DNA of 64,000 nucleotides from Laguncularia racemosa (Eukaryota > Streptophyta > Magnoliopsida > Myrtales > Combretaceae). The notes under the pieces are model-generated. The model had not been told where the DNA came from, did no database searches, and saw nothing but the letters and a program-made list of their open reading frames with translations. Each line of letters begins with the position of its first letter. Position 1 is the stretch's first letter. The position numbers and the translations under genes are program-made. The DNA is taken from the NCBI GenBank assembly GCA_037954665.1, contig JBBMOL010000008.1:7285559-7349558 (forward strand), in the 5' to 3' direction. Below, one piece after another: positions 46,460 through 58,182 of the stretch.

Positions 46460-49400
46460 TTAGGAGTTGCAAATTCCAAGTTTTTGCCTCAATAATTCAA
46501 ATTTGTTTGCTGATAGAGGCTTAGTAAAAAAGTCTGTGACTTGTTCCTTTAACTTGCAATATACAAGGCTAATGTCTCCTTTTTGCACTTTCCTTAAGAA
46601 GAACAACTTAATCTTGAAATGTTTTGTTTTTCCATGAAAAACTGGGTTATTAGAGATTACAATAGCTTCTTGATTATCGACATATATCTTTGTTTCACTT
46701 TGTTGCTCCATCCTCAAGTCACACAGCAGCTTACGCAACCACAAGTCCTGATTGACAGCAACAGCAGCCACAAACTCATTTCCACAGTTGATTGTGCAAC
46801 GGTTTCTTGCTTCTTGGAGCTCCAACAAAACATGCCTGATCCTAAGTTAAAACATTGACCTGATGTGCTCTTCATATCATCTATAGATTCTCCCCAATCA
46901 CTATCGGAGAATCCTAGTAGACTTGAGTTTTCACACCTCTTGAACTTTACACCAAGATTGATTGTTCTCTTGATGTATCTAACCACCTTTTTGCTGCCTT
47001 TAAATGTGTTTCATTAGCACAATGCATGAAATGAGATAGGATACTTACAGCAAAGAGTATGTCAGGTCTTGTTGCGATCAAGTACATGAGACATCTAACT
47101 AAGCTTGTGAAGTAGCTTTCATCAACTTTATCTGCGCCATCATCCTTGATTAAGCTCTCCTTTTGGTTCGTTGGAGTTGTCATTTCCTTTCAATCTTCCA
47201 TATGAAACTTCTTGAGGATTTATCTTGCATATTTCCTTTGACATATGAAGACTTCCTCTTCTTGTTGCTTGATTTCCATACCAAAAAAATATGTCATCAA
47301 TCTTAGATTAGTCATTTCAAAGCTTTCCAACATTTCTTCTTTAAACTCTTCAACTAGTTTAGAGTTTCCACCTATAATTAGAAGATCATCAACATAAAGA
47401 GAGACTATAATTAGATCAAGTCCTTTACGTTTAACATAGAGTGTGGCTTCAGATATGCTCTTTTCAAATCCTAAGCTTGATATATGCTTATCTATATTGC
47501 TGTACCATATTCTAGGTACTTGCTTCAAATCATATAAGGCCTTCTTGAGCAAGTACACCTTGTCTTCTTTACCTTGTTCTACAAATCCCTTAGGTTGCTC
47601 GACATAAATTTCTTCTTGTAAGGAACCATTTAGGAATGCGGATTTGACATCTAGTGGTAGTACTTTCCATTCGTGTTGTGCAACAATGGCTAAGACTAAG
47701 CATATGGCATCTAATCTAGCAACTGGAGCAAATGTATTAGAATAATCCACCCTAAAATTTTGAGCATATCCCTTAATAACAAGCCTTGCTTTATGCTTGT
47801 TGATAGATCCATCGGCATTGAGTTTGGTTTGGAACACCCACTTCACTCCAATGATCTTTCTATTAGCTAGTTTATTTACTAACTCCCATGTTTTGTTTTT
47901 CTTAATCATTCCTATCTCTTCTTCCATTGCCTCTAGCTACTTTTAATCTTTATTAGCTTCCTCATAACTGGCTGGTTCACAAATGGCAACACAATAGCGT
48001 TGATGGACATCTTGGAGTGGTCTGGTTCCACGGACTAGTGGATCATCTTCCATCTTTTCTTGCCATAACTTTGTTTCCTGATCTTCATTTGATTGGAACA
48101 GAAGGCTAGCATGTTGTATAGATGCTTGTGTTTCCTTCAATTGTTCCCATCTCCATTTGTCATTTTCATTAAAGATCACATCTCTATTGACTATAATTTT
48201 TCCAGTTTGAGGTTGATAGATTTTGTATGCTTTAGATGTGGAACTATAGCCTATAAAGATGTCTGGTTCTGATCTTTTGTCTAACTTATCATGCTTAACT
48301 TTTAGAACATGAGAAAAACACAAGCAACCAAATACTCTAAGGAAATTTAAAGAAAGTTTGTAACCATACCAAGCTTTAAAGGGTGTTTTGTTTCCACTGC
48401 TCGTGTTGGCAGTCTATTTTGCAAGAAAGCAATTGTTCTTGTAGCTTCCGCCCAAAGATTCTTTAGAAATTATTTACCATGCAACATACACCTAACCATC
48501 TCCATTATGTATCTATTTCTTCTTTCACTCACTCCATTTTGTTGTGGAGTGTATGGAGTTGTTAGTTGATGTTGGATACTTGCCTGTTCGTAAAACATGT
48601 CAAATTTTTCTGATGTGTATTCCTTTCCATTGTTAGATCTTATAGCTTGGATTTTGTAATCACTTTGATTTTCTATCATTCGTTTAAACTTCTAGAACAC
48701 ATCAGCTACTTCTGATTTATACTTCAAGAAAAATATCCAACACATTTTTGTGAAGTCATCAACAAATATAACATAGTAAAGACTACCTGCTAAAGAAGGC
48801 ATCTTGTGAGGTCCTACAATGTCTGTATGAATCAGTTGTAGCTTATGTGTAGCTCTTCAAGATAGTTTAGGGAATGGTTTCCTATTTGTTTGCCATACTG
48901 ACAAGCATTGCAAGTCGGCAGGAAGTTGGCAAATGTTGGAAGTCCAATGGTAAGCTCCTTTTCCTTCAGAAATTTCATCCTCTTCAAGTGGTAATGAACG
49001 AGCCTTTTATGCCATAACTCAGTGTTGCTTGCCTCCGAGGTGAATGCTACCGGTTCTTTAGTGATTAGATAGAAGGAAAAGCCTTTTCCTTTCATCCTTA
49101 CACATAGAACCTTCTAACTTGTGGCATCAAGTATTTTGCAATAATTCTCTTTAAAGATGACCTTAAGTCCATGTTTAATCAGTTGGCCAACATTTAGCAA
49201 ATTTTGATTGATTTCAGGTACGTAAAGAACATCATATATGTTCTTTGAGCCATCAGTGCTTGATATGATCACGATCCCTATTCCTTTAACAGGGATGTAA
49301 TCACCATTACCAATTTTAACTTTGGTAATGTCAATTGGCCTCAAGTTTTTAGAGAGCTTCTTGTCGTTGGTCATGTAGTTTGCACATCTACTATCAGTCA

Positions 49401-49797
49401 ACCAACTTTCGAATGAGCAGCCATTTGCAGCACAAGATGCTACGAACAGCTGATCTTCATTCTCTTGTTCAACAACTTGTGTTTCACTCACTTGCTGTTG
49501 AACTTTCCTCTTGCAAATAATTGCTTCATGTCCCATTTGATTGCATTTGGAACACTTCGCGTCAGGTCTCCTCCAGCATTTATATGGTGGATGACCTTCT
49601 TTGCCATAATGTCTACACAGAGGATACTTGTTCTTATAGTTCCCTTTTCTTCCCCTATTACTATTCGGAACAAACGGAGGATTTACATCCTCACTTTTCT
49701 TCTTTTTCCACTTGCTTTTATCAGCTTTGTGGTGTTTTGCCATCAGGGCTCCTTCGGTGCTTGCATTTTCCCCCATGTGCCTTCTTTGTTCTTGCAC
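46460..49797 (-). pseudogene. Copia Pol, minus strand
   Basis: In order from 49797 down: zinc knuckle region (the second knuckle CSKCNQMGHEAIIC is intact; the first has lost a Cys); protease with WLTDSRCANYM (Arg in place of Gly in the triad); pre-integrase at 48832-49095 with the His/Cys set (HKRLVHYHLKRM...CNACQYGKQ); integrase at 48470-48679 with NGVSERRNR; RT at 47220-47927 with LDVKSAFLNGSLQEEIYVEQ and LYVDDLLII; RNase H at 46460-47183 with SDSDWGESIDDMKSTSG. Frames break at about 49100, 48680, 47930, 47200 and 46800. Confidence 0.85.
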
Positions 49798-50354
49798 CTA
49801 CAACGAGTGTAACAACTCAATCAAGGAGATTTTTGCAAGATCCTTAGTGTTCTCAAGTGTTGTTACAGTTGTTTCATAGCGCTTAGGCACTGTCAGTAGG
49901 ATCTTCTCAACGATCTTTGAGTCATTGAACTTTGATCCTAGCAACTTGATTTTGTTTGCAATGTCAAGAAGCCTATCTGAATACTCCTTGATCGTTTCAA
50001 AATCCTTCATCTTTTGCAATTCAAAATCCTTGATTAGATTTACCACCTTCATCCCTCTGATTCTCTTATCACCAATGTACTCTTGCTTAAGATAATCCTA
50101 GATGGACTTAGCTTTCTTGCACGACATGATCCTTATGAAAAGCGTTGAAGACCTACATCGAACAAGCATGCTTTGGCTTTCAACTTTTTGGTTTTCTTCT
50201 TATTGTGTGTCTTGATTTGTGCCATAGTGGGATTTTCTGGAAGTGTTGAAAGATCATAGTCTTCTTCCACAACTTCCCACAGATCCAAGGCTTCCAGATA
50301 TGTCTCCATTTGAATAGCCTTGGTAGTTTTCTCCATCAAATACCGGTGGAGCAA
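49798..50354 (-). pseudogene. Copia Gag, minus strand
   Basis: Contains METYLEALDLWEVVEEDYD and, after breaks, VNLIKDFELQKMKDFETIKEYSDRLLDIANKIKLLG and KRYETTVTTLENTKDL, the usual copia Gag core. There are stops near 50130 and 50090 and one before 49798. Confidence 0.8.
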
Positions 50355-50425
50355 TTGACAAAAAGCTAGTTTTGTTTTCCATAGCGAAAGGAGAAGTTCT
50401 TCAACACAAATCCCTTAAGGATTAT

Positions 50426-50437
50426 GCTCTGATACCA
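50426..50437 (-). other. Primer-binding site (initiator Met-tRNA) of the minus-strand copia
   Basis: Minus strand TGGTATCAGAGC, two bases from the LTR. Confidence 0.88.
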
Positions 50438-50439
50438 AT

Positions 50440-50685
50440 TGTTGTTGCAAGAGTAAAAGGAAAAATAGAGGACAAAATTGCAGCTAGGAAAATGAAAATC
50501 TAATATGATCTTTCATTGTAATCTCAATGTTTCTAAAATACAATCATATCAAATTTGATAAGTTTCACTTACTAAATTGTAGCAAAATGAATTTAAACAA
50601 ACTTATTTACTTCCAATAAATCAGAACTAAACTAAACAAACTAAAGTGTAAGTAATTTGCTGTCCTAATAAGCAAAACATTAACA
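50440..50685 (-). repeat. 5' LTR of the minus-strand copia
   Basis: 246 bp; followed on the plus strand by the duplication AAGAG. Confidence 0.88.
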
Positions 50686-50690
50686 AAGAG

Positions 50691-51959
50691 TCTAATAAAA
50701 TTGAAGAACTTGCAAATTGCTGTTGGAACATGCAAATTGCTATCTTCTTCTTCTTCTTCTTCCAATAAATAAAAGAAAGTTATAAACGGTTACAAAGAAT
50801 AAGGAAAGAAGAGGATAGAAGTCACCTTAAACAAGCGACAAACAAATCGGAAATCGCAGCCTGAAGGAGCCAAACTCCTACGCAATGACCATACAAACAT
50901 AAAGGGCAAAACAACCGATCTACATATGAGGTGATAGATCGATATCTACTCATTTTCTTCTTCTTAACACGTGACTTTCCAGAATGTAGCATTCGAGAGC
51001 CATGGCTGGAGGTACTGAACAATTATTTATAGCGAAGTTTTGGAATGCCAGCGATAAATGATCACTTTTGTCATCTATCATCCATTTATGCGAAATGCAG
51101 TACATTAGAGTAACAAGTTCATTGGAATAATATGATTTCATGGGCTGCAAAATTGTTCTTCCCCTTGATTAGCGAGTAGAGATTTTAATTATAATCGTAA
51201 AGCTACTGAAAATTTAAAGGTGGAAATCCTCATCTACGCAAGATTTTAACAATATGATTTTTACGTTAAAGCTTAAAGAAGTAAAGTTCTCGGCCTTAAA
51301 TTTCATTAAGAATAGCTGCCTGTTTACTTTGCCAAATAAAATAAAATTGTAATGGAATAGTTATTATTGGAAAATAATTATTACAGCGAATTGATATAAT
51401 GATGTTTACTTGGATGTAATGGAATTAGGACTATATTGTTTATTTGAGGGAATAAATGAAGGAATAATGGCAGAATAATGAATGATTTAACAAAAAAATC
51501 CTTAAATGCCGATACATAATATTAAAGCTTGAAATTAGATTACGTCTCCAAAAAACCATAATCCTTAATTGACCATGATGAGAAACTATGTAGATGTCTT
51601 CAAGATCTATGCTATTGTAATTTTTTGCTATTGTAAGTGATATTAGAATAAACCTGTTTAAGTCAATTTTTTTCAAAAATATAAAATACCAATTGGTCAT
51701 GCAAAGCATTGTTACAATAACATACGAAGTATGTCATACATAAGTCACATATATAAGTCTCATGTTAATAATTATGGAAATGTCATTTCCTTGTCCTATA
51801 AATATATATATATATATATAAGAGAAATGCCATTCATTTCTAAAGCATTACATACATTGCATGACTGAGACAAGCATGAGGTCGACATTCTCTAGCATCC
51901 ATGGGAGCTTAATTAACGCTTGATACAATTCCCTCTCAAATAAACCCTCAATTATGGAT
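50691..51959. other. Stretch without an assignable gene
   Basis: It holds a (TTC)n run at about 50742-50762 and an (AT)n run at about 51799-51821. Short open frames on the minus strand near 50822-51150 have no recognisable similarity. Confidence 0.45.
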
Positions 51960-52531
51960 AAAAAAGCTTGCTAGTTCAGTTGCATCAACTCCGGGCCAAT
52001 CCATTGTCAATTGATTGACAAATGTTTGTTTTGTATCCCTCAATTGTTGCATCCTAGCCTCAAAGTGATCCATTGTGATAGATAATTCTACCCCAAGTAT
52101 AATTGCTATTTAACTTTGCCTCTTCTTCAAACTTAGACGAGTTGCACTTTGGTGAATGGAGTCCATATCAACATCATCTCTCGGGGGTATGATATCATCT
52201 GGGTTTTGAATTAGGGGATCCTCTTTGTCTATGTCCTCAATGATGTCTTTAGTAGTTTGTGCATCCTGACCTGTTGCACAATCTTTGGCATAAATTATTG
52301 ACAGCTTATTCAGGTGTGGGAAACTCCTTATCATGAAGGGACTGGAATCTTTATAACTTTGTAAAATTGACACAATGAAAACATAACATCAGTCCACTAT
52401 TGACTTTACATAAAAAATGATAATAAAAGAAATATATGAAGTATATACAGAAATATAAGCCTCCCACATAGACTTGTTCGCTACTATCATCTTCATTACA
52501 TGATCCCATTTGAACCCACTTGTGTCCTTCT
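51960..52531 (-). pseudogene. SANT/MYB-like (Myb_DNA-bind_3 type) gene fragment
   Basis: On the minus strand the first block (52530-52449) encodes SGFKWDHVMKMIVANKSMWEAYIS. A segment with GT (52447-52448) and AG (52357-52358) ends could be an intron. The next block reads SFPHLNKLSIIYAKDCATGQDAQTT and then an acidic linker. This order (GF-WD, W-YI, then FP---L--I-G/KD-ATG) is typical of the plant SANT-like domain found in L10-interacting MYB-like proteins and in the DNA-binding partner of PIF/Harbinger transposases. A C-terminal part may extend to about 51960 after a stop at 52110. The joined phase is off by one base. The 5' end is cut by the copia LTR at 52532. Confidence 0.6.
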
Positions 52532-53284
52532 TGTTGGGGTATAGATCCAACACATATGGGTCTATACCAAGGTTATCCTAAGTATATGAAGTATACTTGG
52601 ATGAAAGAATGTTAAGCTTGAAGGAAATTGACAAAACCGAGCGAAATAGAAGCATACACGGTCTGAAGCACGACCATGTGTTGAGTTTAGAAGATCCACA
52701 AAAGTATACACGGTTGCATACACGGCCTGAGGCACGACCGTGTATAAACCGTGTGTTGAAATAGGGCCTAAGCCGGCTCAAGGCCACCGGCCTAGGTTGG
52801 ATTTAGGCAGCCGGCATTGGAGCTTAAGGTCGCTTGCCTTGAAACTTAGGTCGCCGGCTTTTTGTGCCGACGTAAGTCCTAAGTCGGTTGATTATTGTTG
52901 GACTATATATACATATTCGTATCCCTTTGTAACCTAGAGTGAAGAAGGACGAAAACACGAGTGAGAAAACCTAAAACACAGAAGGTGTGATTCCTAAACC
53001 TAGAGAGAGTTCTAGAGAGGGAAATCCATTGTATTTGATCCATCGGCTTGTGGTGTGACTGTGTAATTCACTAGTGAGACTAGTGAAGAAGTGTGTAACC
53101 CATTATTTTGATAGTGGAAGAGTTTGTGTGCGGCGGTCCCGTGGTTTTTTCCCAAATTGGGGTTTTCCACGTAAATCCTTGGTGTTGAATTTTGTTTTAA
53201 TTCCGCATTTTATTATTGATTGTTTATTGTCAATTTTGAATCGCACAAGCAAGAGGAAGAGAACGGGAGCTTCTTTTCTTAACA
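52532..53284 (+). repeat. 5' LTR of the interrupted copia
   Basis: 753 bp, TGTTGGGG...CTTAACA, ending two bases before the primer site. It contains CACGG/CCGTG palindromic units (52650-52760) and GCCGGC-rich repeats (52770-52890). The 3' partner is not in the window. Confidence 0.75.
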
Positions 53285-53286
53285 AG

Positions 53287-53298
53287 TGGTATTAGAGC
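53287..53298 (+). other. Primer-binding site of the interrupted copia
   Basis: TGGTATTAGAGC, one base from the iMet consensus. Confidence 0.85.
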
Positions 53299-53351
53299 AC
53301 CAGGTTTCAAAAAGAAAATTAGGGTTTCACTGCAAATTGTATTAGGGTTTT

Positions 53352-54164
53352 GTGTTTTCAATCATAAATAAGGTTGAATCTTCAGGTACGATGATTAAAC
53401 TTAACTCTTCTAATTACTCTATCTGGAAATCGATGATGGAAGATCTTTTATACTACAAAGATTTGTATTTGCCTCTGGGTGGTGATGTTGCAAAGTCACA
53501 AGATAAATCTGATGTAGAATGGTTGATACTACATAGAAAGACTGTAGGATATATTAGACAGTGGGTTAATCAGAGTGTGTATCATCATGTTGCTCAGGAG
53601 ACTAGGGCTGATGTCTTATGGAAGAAATTATAGTCTATGTATGAAAGATAAACTGCCCTGAATAAAACCTCTTTGATAAGAAGGGTAGTTAACTTTAAAT
53701 ACAAGGAAGGCTCGAATATGTCAAAGCATTTAAATGATTTTCAGGAACTCATGAATGAACTGACTGCAATGAAGCTTGTGCTTGAGGATGAGATCCAAGC
53801 ACTCCTATTGTTGAGCTCATTACCTAAGAGTTGGGAAATTCTTGTAGTATCGGTTAGTAATTCAACTCCAGATGGAACGTTGACCTTATCTATGGTTAAG
53901 GATAGTTTAATCAATGAAGAGGCCAGAAGGAAAGATTTAGGTACTGGTTCTGAATCTAGGGCACTTGTCATAGACAAGTATGATAGGAGGGGTAAAAGTA
54001 AGAACAGAGGAAAGAATGAAAAATCTGATAGAACAAATAAATCAATGGGGAAATCCAAGTCAAGGGGCAGAAAGAACATTAAATGTTTTTATTGTGACAA
54101 GCCAGGACATTACAAGAAGGAATGTAGGCTGTGGAAGAAAAAGCAAGGAAAGGGTGATGATTTA
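53352..54164 (+). pseudogene. Copia Gag, 3' end cut by the nested gypsy
   Basis: Gag of the Tnt1/Tork type: IKLNSSNYSIWKSMMEDLL near the start, then LWKKL, one stop at about 53631 (KL-stop-SMYER), and an otherwise open frame from 53673 with FQELMNELTAMKL and LLLLSSLPKSWE. The zinc knuckle CFYCDKPGHYKKEC (54085-54126) is intact. The gypsy inserted just after, at codon DL; the frame continues at 61012 with EEDTTAAADGE. Confidence 0.85.
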
Positions 54165-54847
54165 TGATGCGAACCCTAGGTATATTAAACCTAGAACCCG
54201 ACGATCGTGATTTGAAATCGGATCCCCAAGTATCGTCTTGAACAAGCGATGAACGGAACTAGACCCTAACCACACCTGTTGATTGAAACCTAAGTTATCA
54301 AGATGACTTCCTCAAGCGTTTAGATCGAAGAAATCGAAGGAGTTCTTTCGCAAAGAAAAAAAGAGAGAGAGCTCTCAAAATGTGTATTCAAAAAAATCTG
54401 TCCATTACATAAAGTGAAGGCCTCTATTTATAGCCTCCCCGCTCACCTACCACAACGGAACTAAAAAAAAAAAAACCTTTGACAAAACTATCCTAATAAA
54501 TTAGGAATTAAAATCCATTCTAAATCTCCTTAAAAATAATATAAATACATGGAAAAATAACTTAATAAACGTAGGAAATTAAATTAGCAAATTCGGACGA
54601 AGACATTAAATGAAATCATCCTTTAAGGCCGGTTCTCTCGGGATCCTCTTTGGAAGCTTGGATTATGTGAATAAATGTCGATTCTCCCTTGGTAAAGCTC
54701 GGTTCCTTCTCTTGCAGCTCCATCACTAATCCTTGCAAAGCTTCTCTCATCTGCTTAGCTCTAGCTCTTGTCATTGGACCTCCAATACCATGTAACAAGT
54801 CATTGGACTTTGACTCTTGAACTCTTGATGCTAGCTTATCCCCATCA
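54165..54847 (-). repeat. 3' LTR of the CRM-like gypsy
   Basis: 683 bp. The pol frame ends inside it, at 54616. Confidence 0.92.
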
Positions 54848-57800
54848 TTCCCTCCTTCCTCGAAAAGATTCGTCCTCGAATCACCTGCATCATATAGAAT
54901 AAGGTCAGAAACATTAAAAGTTGCGCTTACATTACCATAGTGACTTGGTAAGTCAATCTTGTAAGCGTTATCATTGATGCGCTCCAACACTTGGAATGGC
55001 CCATCTCCCCTAGGGTGCAGCTTAGATTTTCGCTGTTCGGCAAATCGCTCCTTTCTCAGATGCACCCACACCCAATCTCCTGGATGAAAAACAACCTTCA
55101 TACGACCCTTATTGGCCTGGCGAGCATAATGCTCATTTTTCTTCTCAATGTTAGCCCGAACCTGAGCATGCAATTCCCACACAAATTCTGCCTTTTTCTT
55201 TCCATCAAGATCAACAAATTCATTAACAGGCAAAGGCAAAATATCCAGTGGAGTCAAAGGATTAAAACCATACACAATCTCAAAGGGAGAGTAACATGTA
55301 GTGGAATGCACAGTCCTATTATATGCAAATTCTACATGTGGTAGACATTTCTCCCATTGTTTCAAATTTTTATGAATCACAGCACGCAACAGGGTTGAAA
55401 GAGTCCTATTGACTACTTCGGTCTGACCATCAGTTTGAGGGTGTGCAACAGTAGAGAATAACAACTTAGTGCCTAGCCTATTCCACAAAGTACGCCAAAA
55501 ATGACTCAAGAATTTCACATCCCTATCACTCACAATAGAATTGGGCAAGCCATGCAATCGCACAATCTCTCTAAAGAACAAATCAGCAATATGTTGTGCA
55601 TCATTAGTTTTAGAATAGGCAATGAAATGAGCCATCTTACTAAACCTATCAACAACAACAAATATGCTATCTTTTCCACTTTGAGACCGTGGTAACCCTA
55701 ACACAAAATCCATAGAAATGTCAGTCCAGGGTTGATTAGGCACGGGTAATGGAATGTATTCCCATGGGGCATTACTTTGGATTTAGCCTGTCTACATGTA
55801 ATGCACTTGTCAGACACAGTTTTCACATCATGCTTCATTTTTTGCCAATAAAAGTGTTCATGCAAAATATCCAAAGTCTTTTTAACACCAAAGTGTCCCA
55901 TTAAACCACCCCCATGTGTTTCCCTCATAAGCAATTCAAGCACAAACTTTTAGGCACACACAACCTATCTTTCTTAAACAAGTACCCATCATGCCTATAA
56001 AAGTCAGCATATCCAGACTCAGCACAAGCAGCCCAAATTTGACCAAAATCAGCATCAGTCTCATACAATTCCTTAATGAGTTCAAATCCAAGCAATCTAG
56101 TATGCAAAGAAGTCAAAAGTGAATACCTTCGAGAAAGTGCATCAGCCACCACATTCTCTTTTCCTTGCTTGTATTTAATCACATACGGGAATGTCTCAAT
56201 GAACTCCAGCCACTTTGCATGCCTCTTGTTCAACTTACTTTGAGTTTTCAGAAACTTCAAACTCTCATGATCCGAATGAATGATGAACTCCTTAGGCCAT
56301 AGGTAATGTTGCCAAGTTTGCAAGGTCCTCACCAAAGCATATAACTCCTTGTCATAAACTGGGTAATTTAATGCAGCGCCATTGAGTTTTTTGCTAAAAT
56401 AAGCGATCGGTTTGGATTCCTGCATCAAAACACCACCAATACCTTTCCCAGAAGCATCGCATTCAATTTCAAAAACCTTCTCAAAATTAGGTAGAATAAG
56501 TAATGGTGCATTAGTCAACTTACCTTTCAAAGCATTAAAAGCCTCCTCATGCACTTTAGTCCACCTAAACTCAGCATTCTTCTTAACAAGATCATTTAAA
56601 GGAGCAGCTATAGAACTAAAGTCCCTAACAAACCTCCTATAAAAACTTGCTAATCCATGAAAGCTTCTGACCTCACTTGCGTTCCTAGGTGTTGGCCACT
56701 CCCTAATCGCCTTCACCTTTTCTTCATCCATAGCAATCCCATCTGCACCTACAACAAATCCAAGAAAAACCACAGATTCCATACAAAAGGTGCACTTCTT
56801 CAAGTTTGCATACAACTTGTTTTCTCGCAAAACAGTAAACACACTTTGTCAATGCTGAACATGTTCATTTAAAGTCGTGCTGTAAACTAAGATATCATCA
56901 AAGTAGACAACAACAAACTTTCCAATGAAAATGCGAAGAACATGATTCATCAACCTCATAAATGTGCTAGGCGCATTTGTTAATCCAAAAGGCATTACCA
57001 TCCACTCATATAAACCATGTTTAGTTTTAAAAGCCGTTTTCCACTCATCTCCCTCTTTCTTGCGAATTTGGTAATAGCCATTCTTTAAATCAATTTTGGA
57101 AAACAAACAGGCACCATGCAACTCATCAAGCATATCATCAAGTCTAGGGATAGGATGTCTATACTTAACTGTGATCTTGTTGATTGCTCGACAGTCAACA
57201 CACATCCGCCATGTTCCATCCTTCTTGGGAACCAGGATGACAGGAATTGAGCATGGACTAAGGCTTTCTCTCACAAACCCCTTCTCTACTAGATCATCAA
57301 CCTGCCTTTGGATCTCCTTAGTTTCCTCTGGATTGGCCCGATAAGCTAGCCGATTAGGAATGGAAACACTTGGGATAAAGTCAATCTGGTGCTCAATGCC
57401 TCTTAGTGGAGGCAATCCCCTTGGGACTTCCTCAGGAAACAAGTCCTCATATTCCTACAAAAGAGACACAACCACACTTGGCAAAGAAGAGTTAAGGTTA
57501 GTAGTAGTAAAATACAAATCCTTGTACATGAGTACAAGTAGTTGTTTCCTGGCCACTATTGCACTCTTAACCTCACTTTTTCTTGCAACTCCACTCTCTC
57601 CTGCAATTTTCTCTCCACTCAGTGTGTTAAGCTCTTCACTCTCTTGGCTCACAAGTGTTTGCCTCTCACTCTTTCTTTCTTTTTCACTCTTTTCTTGTCC
57701 ACTTAAGTGTTTCTCTCTAAACTCTTTTGCTAGCCTCACTTGATCCTCACAAGCCTCCCATGGTTTCTGGGGAGTTAGAACCACATTTCTCTTGTTTAAA

Positions 57801-58182
57801 ACAAAAGAGTAATGGTTCTTGTACCCATCATACATTACCCTCCTATCGAACTGCCATGGTCGCCCCAACAATATGTGACTAGCCTGCATGGGAACTACAT
57901 CACACATCACCTCATCATGATAACTCCCAATAGAAAATGAAATAAGAACCTGCCTGGTCACCTTCACTTCCCCACACCATTCAACCACTGTAACCAGTAT
58001 GGTTTCTGATGCCTCGAAGTCTTCAACCTCAACTTATCAACCAATAAGGTACTAGCAACATTAGTACAGCTACCACTATCAATGATCAAGCTGCATACCT
58101 TCTTCTGCACATGACACCGGGTGTGAAAAATATGCTCACGCTGAACCCCTTCACCATCATCCTTAGGCTGAGTACTAAGGAC
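54616..58182 (-). pseudogene. Gypsy Pol (protease-RT-RNase H-integrase), lightly broken
   Basis: The protease follows gag in the same frame after one TGA, with an intact IIDSGSCTNVAS. After a frameshift near 58000 comes the linker (57988-57455). RT at 57442-56849 has [33 protein letters not shown] and [10 protein letters not shown]. RNase H is at 56842-55925 ([36 protein letters not shown]). The integrase zinc part is at 55943-55698 (CITCRQAKS). The integrase core at 55743-54616 has acids in DISMDFV, VSDRDVKF and GQTEVVNRTL. The C-terminus GPMTRARAKQMREALQGL lies inside the LTR. There are only about five breaks, and the catalytic residues I can see are intact. Confidence 0.88.
54848..54860 (-). 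other. Polypurine tract of the CRM-like gypsy
   Basis: Minus strand AGGAAGGAGGGAA, directly before the LTR start and inside the coding frame (EEGGND). Confidence 0.8.

Larger units (their letters stand above)
46201..50685 (-). mobile_element. Complete Ty1/copia element, minus strand
   Basis: It is 4485 bp with two 246-bp LTRs (46201-46446 and 50440-50685; TGTTGTTGC...TTAACA on the plus strand) and a target duplication AAGAG at 46196-46200 and 50686-50690. On the minus strand the primer site TGGTATCAGAGC (50426-50437) sits beside the right-hand, 5' LTR. Its coding region is the least damaged of the copia elements here. Confidence 0.9.

Noticed and set aside
53741..54079. Minus-strand frame of 112 codons
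   Set aside because: Antisense of the copia Gag; Ser/Leu/Phe-rich composition as expected from a shadow.
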